NCBI RefSeq assembly: GCF_016808335.1
Contig: NC_053142.1
Location: 45,055,674 to 45,119,673, forward strand
Source of the DNA: Panicum virgatum
Lineage: Eukaryota > Streptophyta > Magnoliopsida > Poales > Poaceae
Reading direction: 5' to 3'
DNA: 64,000 nt
Each line of letters opens with the position of its first letter. Position 1 is the stretch's first letter. A model generated the notes under the pieces. That model worked only from the letters and a program-made list of their open reading frames with translations, did no database searches and was not told the DNA's origin. Position numbers and translations under genes: made by a program. Positions 34,563 to 48,700 of the stretch are shown here, piece by piece.

Positions 34563-36297
34563 TATGTTCCCAAGTATATATGCTCTTTTTCAATCCTTTT
34601 CCCTACCATGTCCCGGCGTCTTCTTCTGGCTCTGGTTTCTGCGGCTGTAAAACTTTCTCTCTCTTTTTAAAAGATCGGCTGTAAAACTTTCGACAGCCAG
34701 CGCTCGCGCAAACGGACCGGACCCAGCACGAAGTAGCAGGACGCAGGGAATGCAAGCCAAGGCCGCAACACGAAGCTGCGGCATCAAATGTTCAGAATCC
34801 AAGAGCACATCAATCTCAACTAATCCAAGCTCATTCCTCTCGTCTGGTCCGGCAGTAAAGTTCTTAGCCCGCCCACCATTTTTTTTAATCCGACAGACGA
34901 CTGATGAGGTCTGAGAGGATTTTACTGATGGTATGGTCTGCCCGTGTTAGGTGACGATCGATCGATCGCCGATAGGCATGTGCTTGGACCAGATTCGCTG
35001 GGCTCAATTCGGTCGACTCAGGTTTGTTTCACTCCTTAGCATCTAGCCAACGCTGTCTGCCTGTCTGTCGGCATCTTTGAGCTACAAAATCACTTGCTGC
35101 GTTCTGCTGTAGCTTGGGAAGAAAACATTTCACAAATGTGTATCCATCGATGTCACGTACTAAAATATAGTTACTGCAATTTATTACCAACGAATGGTGC
35201 AAAACTGATGGATAATAAAACGGCCTGAAAAGTGACCCTAGCACGTGTCAAGTCAAGCCACGCATCCTCCTGTAAAGATTGTGTGTACGCTTCCGTGCCT
35301 GGGCTCTCTCCACCGTAGAAAAAAGGTAAAATTTTTTTTTGCCGTTTTGCACACGACCGCGATCGATCGACCGGTCCTCGCGTGCCCTGATCGAAACAAA
35401 TCATTGGGGAAATGATGGGGAATATACTGATCGGCTGGCTTTCCGTTTCCAGTGCAGCTCGTGCTTCCCCGATTTCTTCCTTTCCGTGGCTTGGCTCTCT
35501 TGTCCGTGTGCTGCCAGTCGCCTCGCGACCCTGTGGCCATGGGCACATGATGGGCAATTTTATGGCGTCAATCTGCTTGGATCACTTTTCATGCATACTG
35601 TACAATACGATGGGTGTTTTCGCAAGGAAATTCACAGTTGGATGGACGATAAATACTGTACCAAATTATAGAAATTTTACAATGATTGAAAAAATAGGAG
35701 CCGTTCATCTGATAAAATCCTATGGTGGTGAAGATAAAAAGTACCTAACATAAAGTACCTGGTACTTCCAAAATGTAGGACCAAGTACCGAAAAATGGGA
35801 CCAAATGCTAATTTAATTTATTTTTTTATAAATACTTAATAGCAATAAGATCAGCGAATAATATCGTACCAGTAAAATTAGCAAAAAGAATCGTTGTGTT
35901 GATTTGCTGAACTAATTGATTATGCACAAATGTGCAATCCAACTGAGAGTTTGTCTGCACATTCGAAAACAAATTATTAGAAGATCGTTATCAAGGAATT
36001 TTTTAGCAGAAGTAAAATACTAGTACTGCCGAGCACCAGGCCAACTGATGGGACACAGGCAGCGGCGTTTTTTTCCACGGGCGGTGCCGGGCGCGCCCGG
36101 TGAAAACTGCATGATCGGGATCTGCGGGCACCATGATACGCCAAAAGCGCAACCATCAGGGGTGTCACCGTCTCCGTCAGGCGTCTCCAGTCTCCACCTC
36201 TACTATATCACCGTCACCAGTTCACCACCACCGCCTCCCTCCCTCCATTCTCCTCTCTTCAATCTCTCCCTCTCTTTCTCTCGCTCATTGGAGCGCG
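34563..36297. other. intergenic and upstream region of the ABCC gene
   Basis: No gene is recognisable. The last 100 bases before the ABCC start codon are a CT-rich leader (CTCCCTCTCTTTCTCTCGCTC-like), as is common in plant 5' untranslated regions. Overlapping open frames at 35171-35753 on both strands have no domain. Confidence 0.45.
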
Positions 36298-39200
36298 ATG
36301 GAGAGAGGGAGCCTCCGCTTCCCGGTCCTCGAGAGGATCCCCGAGATGTTTATCCATGGGGGCTTGGTCGATGATTCCTCAGGTAAGGCCTCGTCCGCGA
36401 TTAATCCTCTGCATCTGCATGCAGATTGCGGACGGCGATAGGTTCATGCATACGTCTGGTTCTTCTCTCATCTGAAGGCCCAATTACACTGCATACCGTT
36501 CTCCTTCATCCACCTTCCTTTTCCTATTTTGCTTTCCTGGTCCTGCAATGTTTGCAAAGAACAGAAACAAATGAAGCAGTGGGGTGCACATGCATAAACA
36601 ATACTAAGCAGTAGTATCCAAGTGACAAAAAGTGGTTCATAACAATTTTTTATGTATATAGCTGTAGTGGTTTAGTGATACGTGCTCATCATTTAAGTAT
36701 CTGAGATACTACCCACAAAGTCTAAAGTTCACTTTGGCCTTCATAAAAGAAATTACTTCGGCAACTGTAAAAATATTATCCTAACCATGTCCTTTAGGGA
36801 GAACATAGCAAACTGGGATGGCAGCTGCAAGTCATGTGACCTTTCAATTCCATACGCATCTGACTAGCGTCCAACTCTCCATCTCTAGGAGTTGAAGAGA
36901 ACCAAACCTCTTCTCTTCTGGTATCAGATAGCATTACAAAATATCGTAGCTTTAAAACAAAATACTGAACTATTAAAAGCTATAGTGCAGAGAGAATGTC
37001 TGTCAGCATATGAGGTTACTAGCTACAGTAATATTCATCATTTTGGCTGAAGGTCGACAAATATTAGTGATTGACTAGTTTTGGTTCATTGGAGCAGAAC
37101 ATCAGGAAAAGGAGAACGCCAGTACAAATGATTTGGGCACTTGGGGTTCCCATCACTACTTAACTAGGCAGCTAATAAAGCTAATGAAAGCTGGAAAAAA
37201 GGCAGAAAAACAAAATGCGCTGTCTAATCAATATTGATAGGAGTAAAGCAGAATGAGCCTGGATACCACTCCCTCTTATCCTAAAACCAACTATGGCTTG
37301 AAGTAGCAAGTAAACAAAAATTATAACAAGGTGTTTCTAAAACAACAAAATGTATAGTTTTATTACCACTTTACCTTCCCTAAACAACCCACCCCCAACA
37401 TGAGAATAACAATCGGTGATCAGTTTTTCCCCCCCTACAGTTACATGGCAGCATGTATTTGGTTTGAAAGAACAAGTTTAAAATTTAGCCCTAAAACAGT
37501 CATGTCCGTTTCTTCCTGATAATCCAATGATGTATTCTGTCATTTCGTTTTGACATGAAATTTGCACTGTATTATTACAGATTCTATTATATTGCCCTAT
37601 ATGCAAGAGTGGCAGGAGCTATATTCACCTTGCTTCTGGATGGGCACTTTTGCACTGATACAATTGATATTCATCATGAGTATTTTGGCTCAATTTCTGT
37701 TCAAGAAAATCAGACGGTGGAGACAAAGATTGAAGACTGCAACTCCTGAAAGCAATAAACAACATCAGGAACACAAGATTACAGACATAAAGCTGGGTAT
37801 CTCATATGAAGCATGCAAAGCTTGTTGCCTGCTTATATTAGCCACTCATGTTGTGAGGGCAGTATTTCCACAGTTACATGAAAGAATAAGTGATTGCAAG
37901 TATCCCCCCTTTATTATTTGTGAAGGTTTGCAGGTGCTATCATGGCTAATATTGTCCCTAGCAGTATTCAGTTTTCAGAAAATGAAATCTGCAAAACTTC
38001 CACTGATAATTCGGTCCTGGTGGATATTTAACTTTCTACAATCAGTTACTATTGTGGTATTTGATCTCAGGTCAATTTTGACAGTTAATGAAGATATAGG
38101 ATTTGAAGAAGGGATCGATCTGTTCATGCTTGTTGTTTGCACTTATCTATTTGCAATTTCAGCCAGAGGGAAAACAGGAATCACATTTACAGACAGCAAC
38201 ATAACAGAGCCATTATTGAGTCCATCTGTGGGACAGCAGGGTGAAGCCAAAAGGCCATGTCCATATGGAAGAGCAAGTATTCTTGGACTTGTAACATTCT
38301 CCTGGATGAACCCTGTCTTTGCTACTGGATACAAAAAACCTCTGGAGAAGAATGATGTGCCAGATGTTGATGGAAAAGACTCCGCCGAGTTTCTATCAGA
38401 TTCATTCAAAGAGATCATAGATGATGTTGAACGCAGGCATGGTTTGAGTACTTCATCGATCTATAGAGCAATGTTTCTATTTATGAGACGGAAAGCAATG
38501 ATCAACGCAGGATTTGCAGTATTAAGTGCCAGTGCATCCTATGTCGGACCCTCACTGATTAATGACTTGGTGAAATTCCTTGGGGGAGAGAGGCAATATG
38601 GACTGAGAAGAGGTTACATTCTCGCTGTTGCTTTTCTAAGTGCCAAAGTCGTGGAGACCATAGCGCAGAGGCAGTGGATTTTTGGAGCACGACAGCTCGG
38701 GATGCGCCTGCGAGCAGCTTTGATATCTCACATCTATCAAAAGGGGATCCGCTTATCTTGCAGTTCAAGGCAGAAGCATACTAGCGGAGAAATCATAAAC
38801 TACATGAGTGTAGATATACAAAGGATAACTGATGTTATATGGTATATAAACTACATATGGATGCTACCCATTCAGCTTTCGCTAGCTGTCTATGTTCTCC
38901 ATCAAAACTTAGGGGTTGGGGCCTGGGCTGGTTTAGCAGCGACATTGGCAATAATGGCATGCAATATTCCACTAACCAGAATGCAAAAGAGGTTGCAAGG
39001 CAAGATCATGGTTGCCAAAGACAATAGAATGAAGGCAACGACAGAAGTTCTTAGAAGTATGAAAATACTGAAACTTCAAGCATGGGATATGAAGTACCTT
39101 CAGAAGTTAGAAGCCTTACGAGGTGAGGAGTACAATTGGCTATGGAGATCTGTGAGGTTGTCAGCTCTAACAACATTCATATTTTGGGGATCGCCTGCAT

Positions 39201-42200
39201 TCATTTCCTCCATAACGTTTGGCTCATGTATATTGATGGGGATTCCTCTGACGGCTGGAACTGTTTTGTCAGCTCTTGCAACATTCCGTATGCTACAAGA
39301 TCCAATTTTCACACTTCCTGACTTGCTCTCAGTGTTTGCTCAGGGAAAAGTTTCAGCTGATAGAGTGGCAAAATACCTCGAGGAAGAAGAATTGAAATGT
39401 GATGCAGTCATAGAAGTACCAAGAAATGACACAGACTATGATGTGGAGATTGATCGTGGAATATTCAGCTGGGAACTGGAGACAACTTCTCCAACTCTAA
39501 CAGATGTTGAGCTAAAGGTAAAGAGAGGGATGAAAGTGGCTATCTGTGGAATGGTAGGTTCTGGAAAGTCTAGTCTATTATCATGCATACTCGGGGAGAT
39601 GCCAAAGCTAGATGGTACTGTTAGGGTCAGTGGGAGCAAAGCATATGTTCCTCAAACTGCTTGGATCCTCTCTGGGAATATCAGGGAAAACATTCTGTTT
39701 GGAAACCCATATAACAAGGAGAAGTATGAAAAGATCATACAAGCCTGTGCACTGACAAAAGACCTTGAGTTGTTTGCAAATGGTGATTTGACTGAGATTG
39801 GTGAAAGAGGAATTAACATGAGTGGTGGACAGAAACAGAGAATTCAGATTGCAAGATCAGTGTACGAGGATGCAGATATTTACCTCTTTGATGATCCTTT
39901 TAGTGCAGTAGATGCCCACACTGGAAGCCAGCTATTCAAGGTTCGTTTCGTAGTCCCGACAAATGCACAGATATGTTAAACTTTGCTAGTTATGTGACAA
40001 TTTGACTGTTTGAGGCTCAACGTGTCAACTTTGATTCGAAAGTGTACAAAATAATTGGTTCGTAACTAAGCAAATAAAATAATTTAATCCTGCAGGACTG
40101 TGTAATGGGAATTCTTAAAGACAAAACAGTATTATATGTGACCCATCAAGTTGAATTCCTTCCAGCCGCAGACCTTATACTGGTAAGTGTCTAAAAATAC
40201 TTTTAGTTTAACCTTATACTGGTAAGTCCAAAGGTTAAAGTTGCCAAGTAACTAACCACGTGGATTCAAAATAATAGGTCATGCAAGATGGGAAAATCGT
40301 GCAGAAAGGAAAATTCGATGAACTCCTTCGACAGAACATAGGATTTGAAGCTATAGTAGGAGCCCATAGTCAGGCTCTTGAATCTGTCATGAATGCTGAA
40401 AGTTCCAGCAGAATACTGTCAGGCAACCAAAAATCAGCAGACAGTGAGGATGAGCTTGATACAGAAAATGAGATGGATGATCAACTTCAGGGCATAACAA
40501 AGCAAGAGTCTGCACATGATGTCTCACAAGACATCAGTGAGAAGGGGAGGTTAACACAAGAAGAAGAACGAGAAAAGGGAGGCATTGGCAAGAAGGTCTA
40601 CTGGGCATACCTGAGGGCCGTTCATGGTGGAGCCTTAGTGCCAGTAACAATAGCCGCACAGTCATTCTTCCAAATATTTCAGGTAGCTAGCAACTATTGG
40701 ATGGCATGGGCATCTCCTCCGACATCTGCAACCACTCCAATGGTTGGATTAGGCCTCCTCTTCTCTGTATATATAACACTATCTATGGGAAGTGCCCTGT
40801 GTGTCTTAGCTCGGTCCTTGCTTGTGTCACTGATTGGTTTACTAACATCAGAAAAGTTCTTTAAGAACATGCTCCACTGCATCCTGCGTGCCCCAATGTC
40901 CTTCTTTGACTCCACACCTACTGGCAGAATTTTGAACAGGGTTAGTGCTGATTTAGTTTATTCATCCTCTGTCACTTGCACACCGCTAAACTAATTAATG
41001 TGCCTTTTTTTTGGACCAGGCCTCCAATGACCAAAGTGTTCTAGATCTGGAAATAGCAAACAAGCTTGGGTGGTGCGTGTTTTCAATCATACAAATTCTG
41101 GGGACCATTGGTGTTATGTCACAAGTTGCATGGCCAGTTTTTGCTATCTTTGTTCCAGTGACGGTGGTCTGTTTCCTATGTCAAGTATGGACTCTTAAAA
41201 ATGATCTTCTGTTTATAATTAGCCTTTCCATATTAATTTTGTGCGCCTTGAATTCCAGGAAGTTTTCCTAGCAGTTTCCTTGGTACTCATTTCACAAAAT
41301 GCTTTCTTTTTTTAACAAAAACGCAAATGCTCACTTTCTGTATGTGTGCAGCGCTACTACATACCAACAGCAAGAGAGTTGGCTCGTCTATCACAAATTC
41401 AAAGGGCTCCAATCCTTCACCATTTTGCAGAATCTCTAGCAGGAGCATCAAGTATTAGAGCATTTGGACAGAAAGATCGTTTCAGAAAAGCAAACCTTGG
41501 TCTTGTTGACAACCACTCCAGGCCATGGTTCCATAATATCTCTTCAATGGAGTGGCTTTCTTTCAGGCTAAACATGCTATCCAATTTTGTCTTTGCTTTT
41601 TCTTTGACTCTGCTAGTGAGCCTTCCTGAAGGTTTTATAAACCCAAGTAAGCTCTACATGCACAAATGCTCCTGCTGACTGCAGAAGCCTCAAGCTATCT
41701 TACATTTGATTATTGTCAAACTAATATGACTGTACATACAGGCATTGCTGGACTTGCAGTGACTTATGCATTGAACCTCAACTCGCAGCTGGCATCCATA
41801 ATTTGGAACATTTGCAACACAGAAAATAAAATGATATCAGTTGAGAGAATAATGCAATATTCAAGGATCCCTAGCGAGGCTCCTCTCGTAGTTGACCACT
41901 ACCGCCCCCCGAACAGCTGGCCAGAAACTGGAACTATCAATATAAGATCCTTGGAGGTATGCGTAATATTATAATGAGTTATTATGACCCACTATAGGTG
42001 TGAGTAATCAGTGTGAATGCCTACGGTCTTACTTAGTAAACCCAAACAAATATCTCACGAGACTAGCTAGCCTGAAAATTAAATATTTAAGCATTACATC
42101 CAAAAATGAATAATTGTATGCTCAAAAAGGTTAAACAACCTGCAGAATATGCTGCAGAGCAGAAGTTATTTCCGGAAAGTGCTGAGTTAATGATATTTTA

Positions 42201-43778
42201 CACAAGAGGATAATAGGTCATATTTAAAATGTGAGAGAAAAATAACATACTTCTCATCATGCACCAAAAGTAGCTATATGATTACATATTAGGGGAGTGC
42301 CACAGAATGTCAAGAATGAAGAAATACATAAGACAGGAGTGGCAGATATAGATGCCATATAGCAGTTGATAACTTTGTTTTCTCTATAATGAAAGTGGAA
42401 TATTTTTTGTTTTTCAGAAGGGAACATTAAAAGCTTATTTACCCTGATTCATTGTTCTTTCTTCTACAGGTTCGATATGCAGAGCATCTCCCATCTGTTT
42501 TGAGAAACATATCATGCACAATTCCAGGAAGGAAGAAGGTGGGGATTGTAGGACGTACTGGTAGCGGAAAGTCAACATTTATCCAAGCACTTTTCAGGAT
42601 CGTTGAACCAAGGGAAGGAACAATTGAAATCGACAATGTTGACATCTGCAAAATAGGGCTGCATGATTTACGTGGCAGACTTAGCATCATCCCACAGGAT
42701 CCAACTATGTTTGAGGGAACAGTCAGAGGGAATCTAGATCCCCTGAACGAGTACTCTGATTGTCACATGTGGGAGGTAACTTAATCAACATTTAAATACC
42801 TGTGTCAATTTTGATATTAATTAAAATCATAACTTGGTTCCCTCTTAATGAAAACGTGCTCAGGCACGGTCGCTAAAAAAATCATAACTTGGTCAAAATT
42901 CAATGTATAATTTTTTTTTAAAAAAAAGAATGCCAAGCATACTGGAAAACATGCTGACTAGGGAAATAGGTTATATGTTCTAGTTTTTAAAGCATATTAT
43001 TGAGTTGCATGGACCAACCAATTCAACCCAAAAGCTTAAGCTGATGGGAAGAGGCGGGCAATTCACTTATACCTCAACACATATGATCAGGAATCTGTTT
43101 CCCCCCTTCTTTTGGACAGATTTTGGACAAATGCCAGCTTGGAGATATAGTTCGTCAAAGCCCAAAGAAGCTGGACTCCACAGGTAATGTATTCTGAGTG
43201 CAGTAGCTAAATGTAAAAAAATTAAGATACATGGATATAAAATTCTAGTTGGTTGATGCATACTTCGTTCATAAGAATATGTTTATTTGATTGTCACATG
43301 AGATGTCTCCTGCAGTTGTTGAGAATGGGGAAAACTGGAGTGTTGGACAGAGGCAGCTGTTTTGTCTTGGAAGGGTTCTGCTAAAGCGAAGCAACGTTCT
43401 CGTGCTCGATGAGGCAACTGCTTCAATTGACTCCTCTACTGATGCAATTATCCAAGAAACAATTCGCGAGGAATTTGGAAATTACACGGTCTTGACAATA
43501 GCTCACAGAATCCACACTGTAATTGATAGTGATCTCATTCTTGTTTTCAGTGAAGGTAAGCCACGTGTTCTGAAGCACCAGTTCTCTACATGTTATCAGA
43601 TGTAGCTGCTGGATTGGTAACATATATGCGCTCTAATGAATTATCATGCTGAGCAGGAAGAATCATAGAATACGACACACCATCAAAATTATTGGAGAAC
43701 GAGAGTTCTGAATTCTCCAGACTCATAAAGGAGTACTCACGGCGATCCCATGGTTTCAGTGGAACAACATACAATTGA
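36298..43778 (+). CDS. ABC transporter C family (MRP-type) full transporter
   Basis: ATP-driven exporter of conjugated organic anions, usually at the vacuolar membrane in plants. Eleven exons in phase give about 1533 residues, the normal ABCC length: 36298-36382, 37581-39940, 40096-40182, 40278-40940, 41020-41184, 41352-41646, 41742-41956, 42470-42775, 43120-43183, 43316-43555, 43657-43778. Order: hydrophobic N-terminal TMD0 segment, TMD1, NBD1 (Walker A GMVGSGKS at 685-692, signature SGGQKQR from about 776, [10 protein letters not shown]), an acidic linker, TMD2, NBD2 (Walker A GRTGSGKS at 1318-1325, IIPQDP, degenerate signature [16 protein letters not shown]) and a short SGTTYN-type tail. 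The TMD0, long first coding exon and NBD2 signature are typical of plant ABCC proteins. The start lies in a short first exon ahead of a 1.2 kb intron. No disabling change is seen. The substrate cannot be inferred. Confidence 0.95.
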
Positions 43779-44900
43779 ACGGCACCAGAACAGCATGAGG
43801 CCAAGATGGTGAAGCTCGATTGGAAAGTTGACTGACTACCACACACTATCACTAAATGTGACAAGTACGCACACCCAAACTACGGGATTTACAAGGGAGG
43901 GCCCTGCCGTACTAGATAATTCAGAGAATATTAGAGTGATGTAATGTACTATAGTTTATTATAGCTGATGCAAGGAAATATTGAAAAATGAAACAATAAA
44001 TTGGCAGGTATTCCGTGTAAATTATACGCTGAAAATCAACCATGAAGCTGGATCAAAGCACGCGGAACTGAATGAACAAATACTGGTTCAGTGGAGAACT
44101 TACATATAGCGCACTAGGTCAGGCATTCCATCGAGCCTGTGATGGATTGGACAGCAGGTAGATAGTAGCGGGATGCGGCGCGGCGCGGCGCTCCCACATC
44201 CGCGTTGGTCGCTCGCTGTCCCCATCCGCGGCTCCTCATGCGTTCCTCCGCCACAAATGCCGACGACCCCAGAACGGATGCGCACAGAGGGGAGGATTGG
44301 GATTGGTTGGTCCACGCCCTGGGGAGCGCCGCCGCCGGAGCCCGCTGTGGAAGCAGCGGCGGGTGCCCGCCGTAACCAACATTTACAAATCAGTCCCTAT
44401 ATTTACAAATAAGCCCCTCATTTGGACCGCGATTTACAAATGCCGTCCTGTTCGGCCCGCATCCCAGGAGCCACGCGGAGGAGCACGAGGAGCTCTGCTG
44501 GGGCATGTCTTCGTCTTCCCCACGAACTCCAGCTAGCCGAACACGGCGACGGCGGCGCGGCGCGGTGCGAACGGGATGGCGGTGGATTGTCCGGTGGGCA
44601 CCAAAGCTTTCGTGCTCCCGCCTCAATCAAACAGGGGCAGTAGTGCGTCATGCTGGGCCATGCCCCACAACACGCAGTTGCCTCCTGCCCCAAACTAGTG
44701 GATCGGGTACAAACTAGGGCTGGAGCCCGTCCCAAGCCCTCGTACAGCCACGAGGCCCGCCCACAGCCCCCCGAGGCCCGCCCAGCGCTTCCCCGCCAAG
44801 GCGTCATCTTAAATACTGCAGCTGGGTATTTCCCGACTCTCCTGGATCCCCCATTCCTTTCTCCCAGCCCCAACACCAGCCGCGCACACCGACGTAGTCG
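43779..44900. other. ABCC 3' region and flank shared with 53255-55350
   Basis: 43779-44010 is the probable 3' untranslated region of the ABCC gene. 44110-44140 contains the start of an F-box-like frame on the minus strand (GTCAGGCATTCCATCGAGC), and 44630-44700 contains ACAGGGGCAGTAGTGCGTC. Both recur at 55182 and 55275. Overlapping minus-strand frames at 44100-44980 are otherwise unsupported. Confidence 0.5.
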
Positions 44901-45759
44901 ATGAAAATCATCACCTTCCCGACACCGATGCAGGACTCCGTCCAAGGCGAGCAGGCGGTGGCTGGCTCCGGCGAGCAAGAGCGAGCGCTAGCGGACTCCA
45001 CCAACGGCGGCTGCACGGCGCGCCTCCGTCTCCGCCGCCTCCTCCCCTACCTGCGGCGGTACAGCTACGAGGAGATCTACGAAGCGTATGCTCTCTACAT
45101 TTTTCTTGATTCGTCCGCCCCTCGGTTGCCGTTCGTGTGATTTTTATTTTCCTTGTTTCTTCAACTTGAATTGGGACTTGCTTGCTCGCCAACATCGCAG
45201 GGCGAGAGATAAGATGGTTGTGATCTTCGATGTCAGATACCTCGTTGATAGGGTCATGTTTGGCATGTGCCGGACGGCCTGCAACTATCTCAGGAGCTTC
45301 GTTCACCCGACCTTCCCGACAACGATGCTGGACTCCAGCGAAGGCGAGCAGGCGGTGTCTGGCTCCGGCGAGCAAGAGCGAGCGCTGGCGAACTCCACCA
45401 ACGTCGGGGTCGGGCGGCCCCTGTTGCGCTCCCTGGATTATCCCTGCACGGCGCGCCTCCGTCTCCGCCGCCTTCTCGCCTACCAGCGGCGGCACAGCTA
45501 CCAGCACATCTACGATGCGTATGCTCTCTTGATTTTGCTTCGATTGCCGTTCGTTTGATTTTATTTTCCTTGTTTCTTGAACTGGGAGTTGTTTGCTCGC
45601 GTTTTCTTTTCCTTTTTTTCATTAAAAAAACATCGCAGGGCGAGAGATAAGATGGTTGTGATCTTCGATGTGAGATACCTCGTTGATAGGGTCATGTTTG
45701 GCATGTGGTGGACGGCCTGCAACTATATTTCATCCGCTTCATTCAGCCGACCTCAATGA
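44901..45759 (+). CDS. unrecognised gene, 5' part with internally repeated exons
   Basis: Three exons, 44901-45085, 45201-45518 and 45639-45759, join in phase (207 residues) through GC/GTATGCTC donors and ATCGCAG/GGCGAGAG acceptors. Exon 1 and the second half of exon 2 repeat a unit with GEQAV.GSGEQERAL, TARLRLRRLL and HSYxxIYxA. Exon 3 repeats the start of exon 2 (ARDKMVVIFDVRYLVDRVMFGM). The reading frame closes at a TGA (45757-45759) that overlaps the ATG of the next open frame. A two-base length difference between the exon 2 and exon 3 copies accounts for this shift, so the locus may be a frameshifted single gene. I recognise no family. The start ATG is the first in frame and could be wrong. 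Confidence 0.4.
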
Positions 45760-48700
45760 GCTACGAAAGCAGGCTCCTCCTGGGGTTCCTCCGGGAACTC
45801 AGGGTCCTCAACGGCTTCGCCGACGGCGATTGGAAGCTAGCGTCCTTGGTCTCCAACCGGTTCGCACGCATCTACAGGGAACCTTTGCTCGCTGCGTACC
45901 CTTGCTTCGCCACCCTTGTTGCGGATGTCCTCTTCCTGCGCACAGATCATGCCAGGTACGGTCTTCTTTAATCTCCGTCCCACGACATTGCCTTGATGCA
46001 ATGTGATCTTTGTCTTTGAACTGTATATAATGTGATGTGCAGCACGCTTATTTCTCTGGGGTTAATTTACTCCTGATGCAGGGACTACGTGGAATGGAAA
46101 GTAGTCCAGGACAAGGCGGCGAAGATGGCCAAAAAGATGGCCTACAGGGTGCCCGAGCTTAAGGACAAGCTGCATTTCCCTCGCGGCCCGAACAACCTGT
46201 ACCACGTCGTGTCCATTGGATCCAGGTACATTTGTGCGCACGGCACCGGTGCAAGCTTCTTCCGTTATTATATGGCATTTGCAGTTTCCACTTTCCAGTA
46301 CTAACAGTCGGCCTGCTGCCCATGTGATGGAATCTCACCTAGCTTTCATCGAAGGCGTGTCGTGAAGAACTTGGGCCGGCAACAAGCAACCGACATTGCT
46401 CGAGTCTATCTTCAGCTGAAGAAGAGGTACAGCATGCATATGAATTGAGACTGCTATTTCTGCATCTTTTTTTTTTACAGTCATAGATCTGCACTACAAA
46501 AATATTGATTCTTGAAACCGTGCAGACTGCCTTCTTCAAGTCAGGGTGAAAGCAATGGTTTCTCAGGTATCAATGGATAAAACTGTTACTGGATATCTGT
46601 AGATAGTACTGTCTTTTCAAGCATCATATACAGACATTATTGGGCATCTCTTGGCGCATACGCATTTGGTTCTGAAGAATGTTGTTATGAACCTTCACCT
46701 CCAAATCACAATAGCAAGAGTACAAGAATAATCTGGGTACAATTTTGAAGGAGAATCGAAGAGATTGGGAAGGAAATAACAAGAATTAGGGATAGGGATC
46801 AAGAACAGCAAGCTAATAGGAGAGCAATCTTGAGGAGGAGGAAGACCTCGTTCTGTTGTTCGATGCCGTCCCCGTCATGGTCCTATGCTTTTGTATCTTT
46901 TGCCGTTCCCCTACCTGGCCCCACCTGGCAGCCACTCCTGAGAGGCCCTGTCCGTGACATTCCCCGCCGCTTGAAATGTGGCTTGCCCCCAAGCCGTAAC
47001 CACCAAGGTCCCATCGAAATTTGAAGTAGTGTGTCGCCTTTGGTTGGTCGATCATGACATAGTTCAGCAATCAATTCGTACCATGCCGCTTGAGCCCCAG
47101 CCGAGATGGCTGCCTGCACTGATCCTTGACAACTCCAAAGTGACCACATCTCCCTCCTTGAGTGGTGGCACCATCGCCGATGAACAGAGCTACTGAAGAT
47201 GATAAGGTACTGTTGCTTCATAGCAATCAAGTTGATAAGGTATGCATCATGCTGCCAGTTCATAGCCACAAAGATGATCAACGGCTTACATGCAAAGATG
47301 GCACTCAACTGAAGATCACTAGTATTTTCTTGGCGGTGACATTGATCTGAATCATGTAACTCCACGCAACAGAAGTCAATTTGAGGAAATATCTCAACTC
47401 TAGAATCACGCATGCCATGTATAGAAATCCATGTACTATCAAGTTCAGGAAGTTGTTGTAGATCATGGCAAGACTGTGATCCTACCCATAGAAGCATGTC
47501 TTCTAAATGTCTCCATAGCTGGTGAGCACCCCATACATCAAGAGCACCAGAAATGCCTATAGGACTACTCATGCCATTAACAGAAATATATGCAAGTAAA
47601 TATGCATAAAGTGGCTTCAGAACCTTGCATGCAATTGCTTCAGACCACAAGAGCAGTTTCTTTGAATTTGTCCATAACCAGTGAGCGACCAATGCTTGTT
47701 CAAATGCATCAAGAGCACTAAAGGTGACTGCACATACCTTCATAAGCTTTGCATATAGGATGGCAAAATGCATGATTTGAATGTTGACCAATGAACTGGT
47801 TGATTCATTTCTTTGGTGCCATATCAATACTATAAGGGACTGAAATGTGCTTGATTTGCAAAGAATTCTGAAGCACAGTATCAAATGCCAGTCATAATCA
47901 TGGATGCCTACTCTCCATAAGCATGTTGCCATATTGTCAGATAACCAGCCAGCGATTTGCACAATCAAAAAGCTTTCCATCAGCTTCATATGAGAACAGC
48001 TAACATCATTCCATAATAATTCTTCCAAGGCATGTAGGGAAACAAGGGAATTGTAGAATTGATGCAGATCTGAACTCCATATCTGGATAGGTGGTGACCA
48101 AGGAATTTTCCATTGAATGCATAAAGCATAGGCTCTGTGCTTATATTTCTTGTAGTCATCAGACTGTAGCTTTCCAGGAATGCACTGAGCAGGTCTAGCT
48201 GTGCAGCTAAGCATAAAGATATCTCTAATTGCACCACTTAGCAACAAAATAGTGATCATGTAAGGAGATTGCAATGCAGAGCCAACCAACTCAATGCAAT
48301 GTGTCCAGCAATGTTTATTGAGCTGACATTGGAAGGACATCATCTTGCACTCCCTCTCCGAACAACAAAACACCATTGACAGTAATTTTTCCAACTGCAC
48401 AGGAGGTGGCCATGGTGGCCTTTGCTGCACCCGAGCCCAGCCACAACTGAATGGCGACCAGAAAATGAAGCATACTTGAATTGTGTCATAAAGCAAACTG
48501 TCCTGACTAGCAGGCGGCCAAGGCATTGCTGAATTGGGATCAGTCATTATCGCAAGCCACTTGTAGTCCTTAAGAACATCGATGGCAACACTAACCATAT
48601 CAGCACCAATCGAGTGATGAGGATAGCAGCTGCTGATGTACCTTATTTTCCCGCACTTGAGTATGCAACCCTTATGAACGTCGAGTGGGAAATCAGCTGA

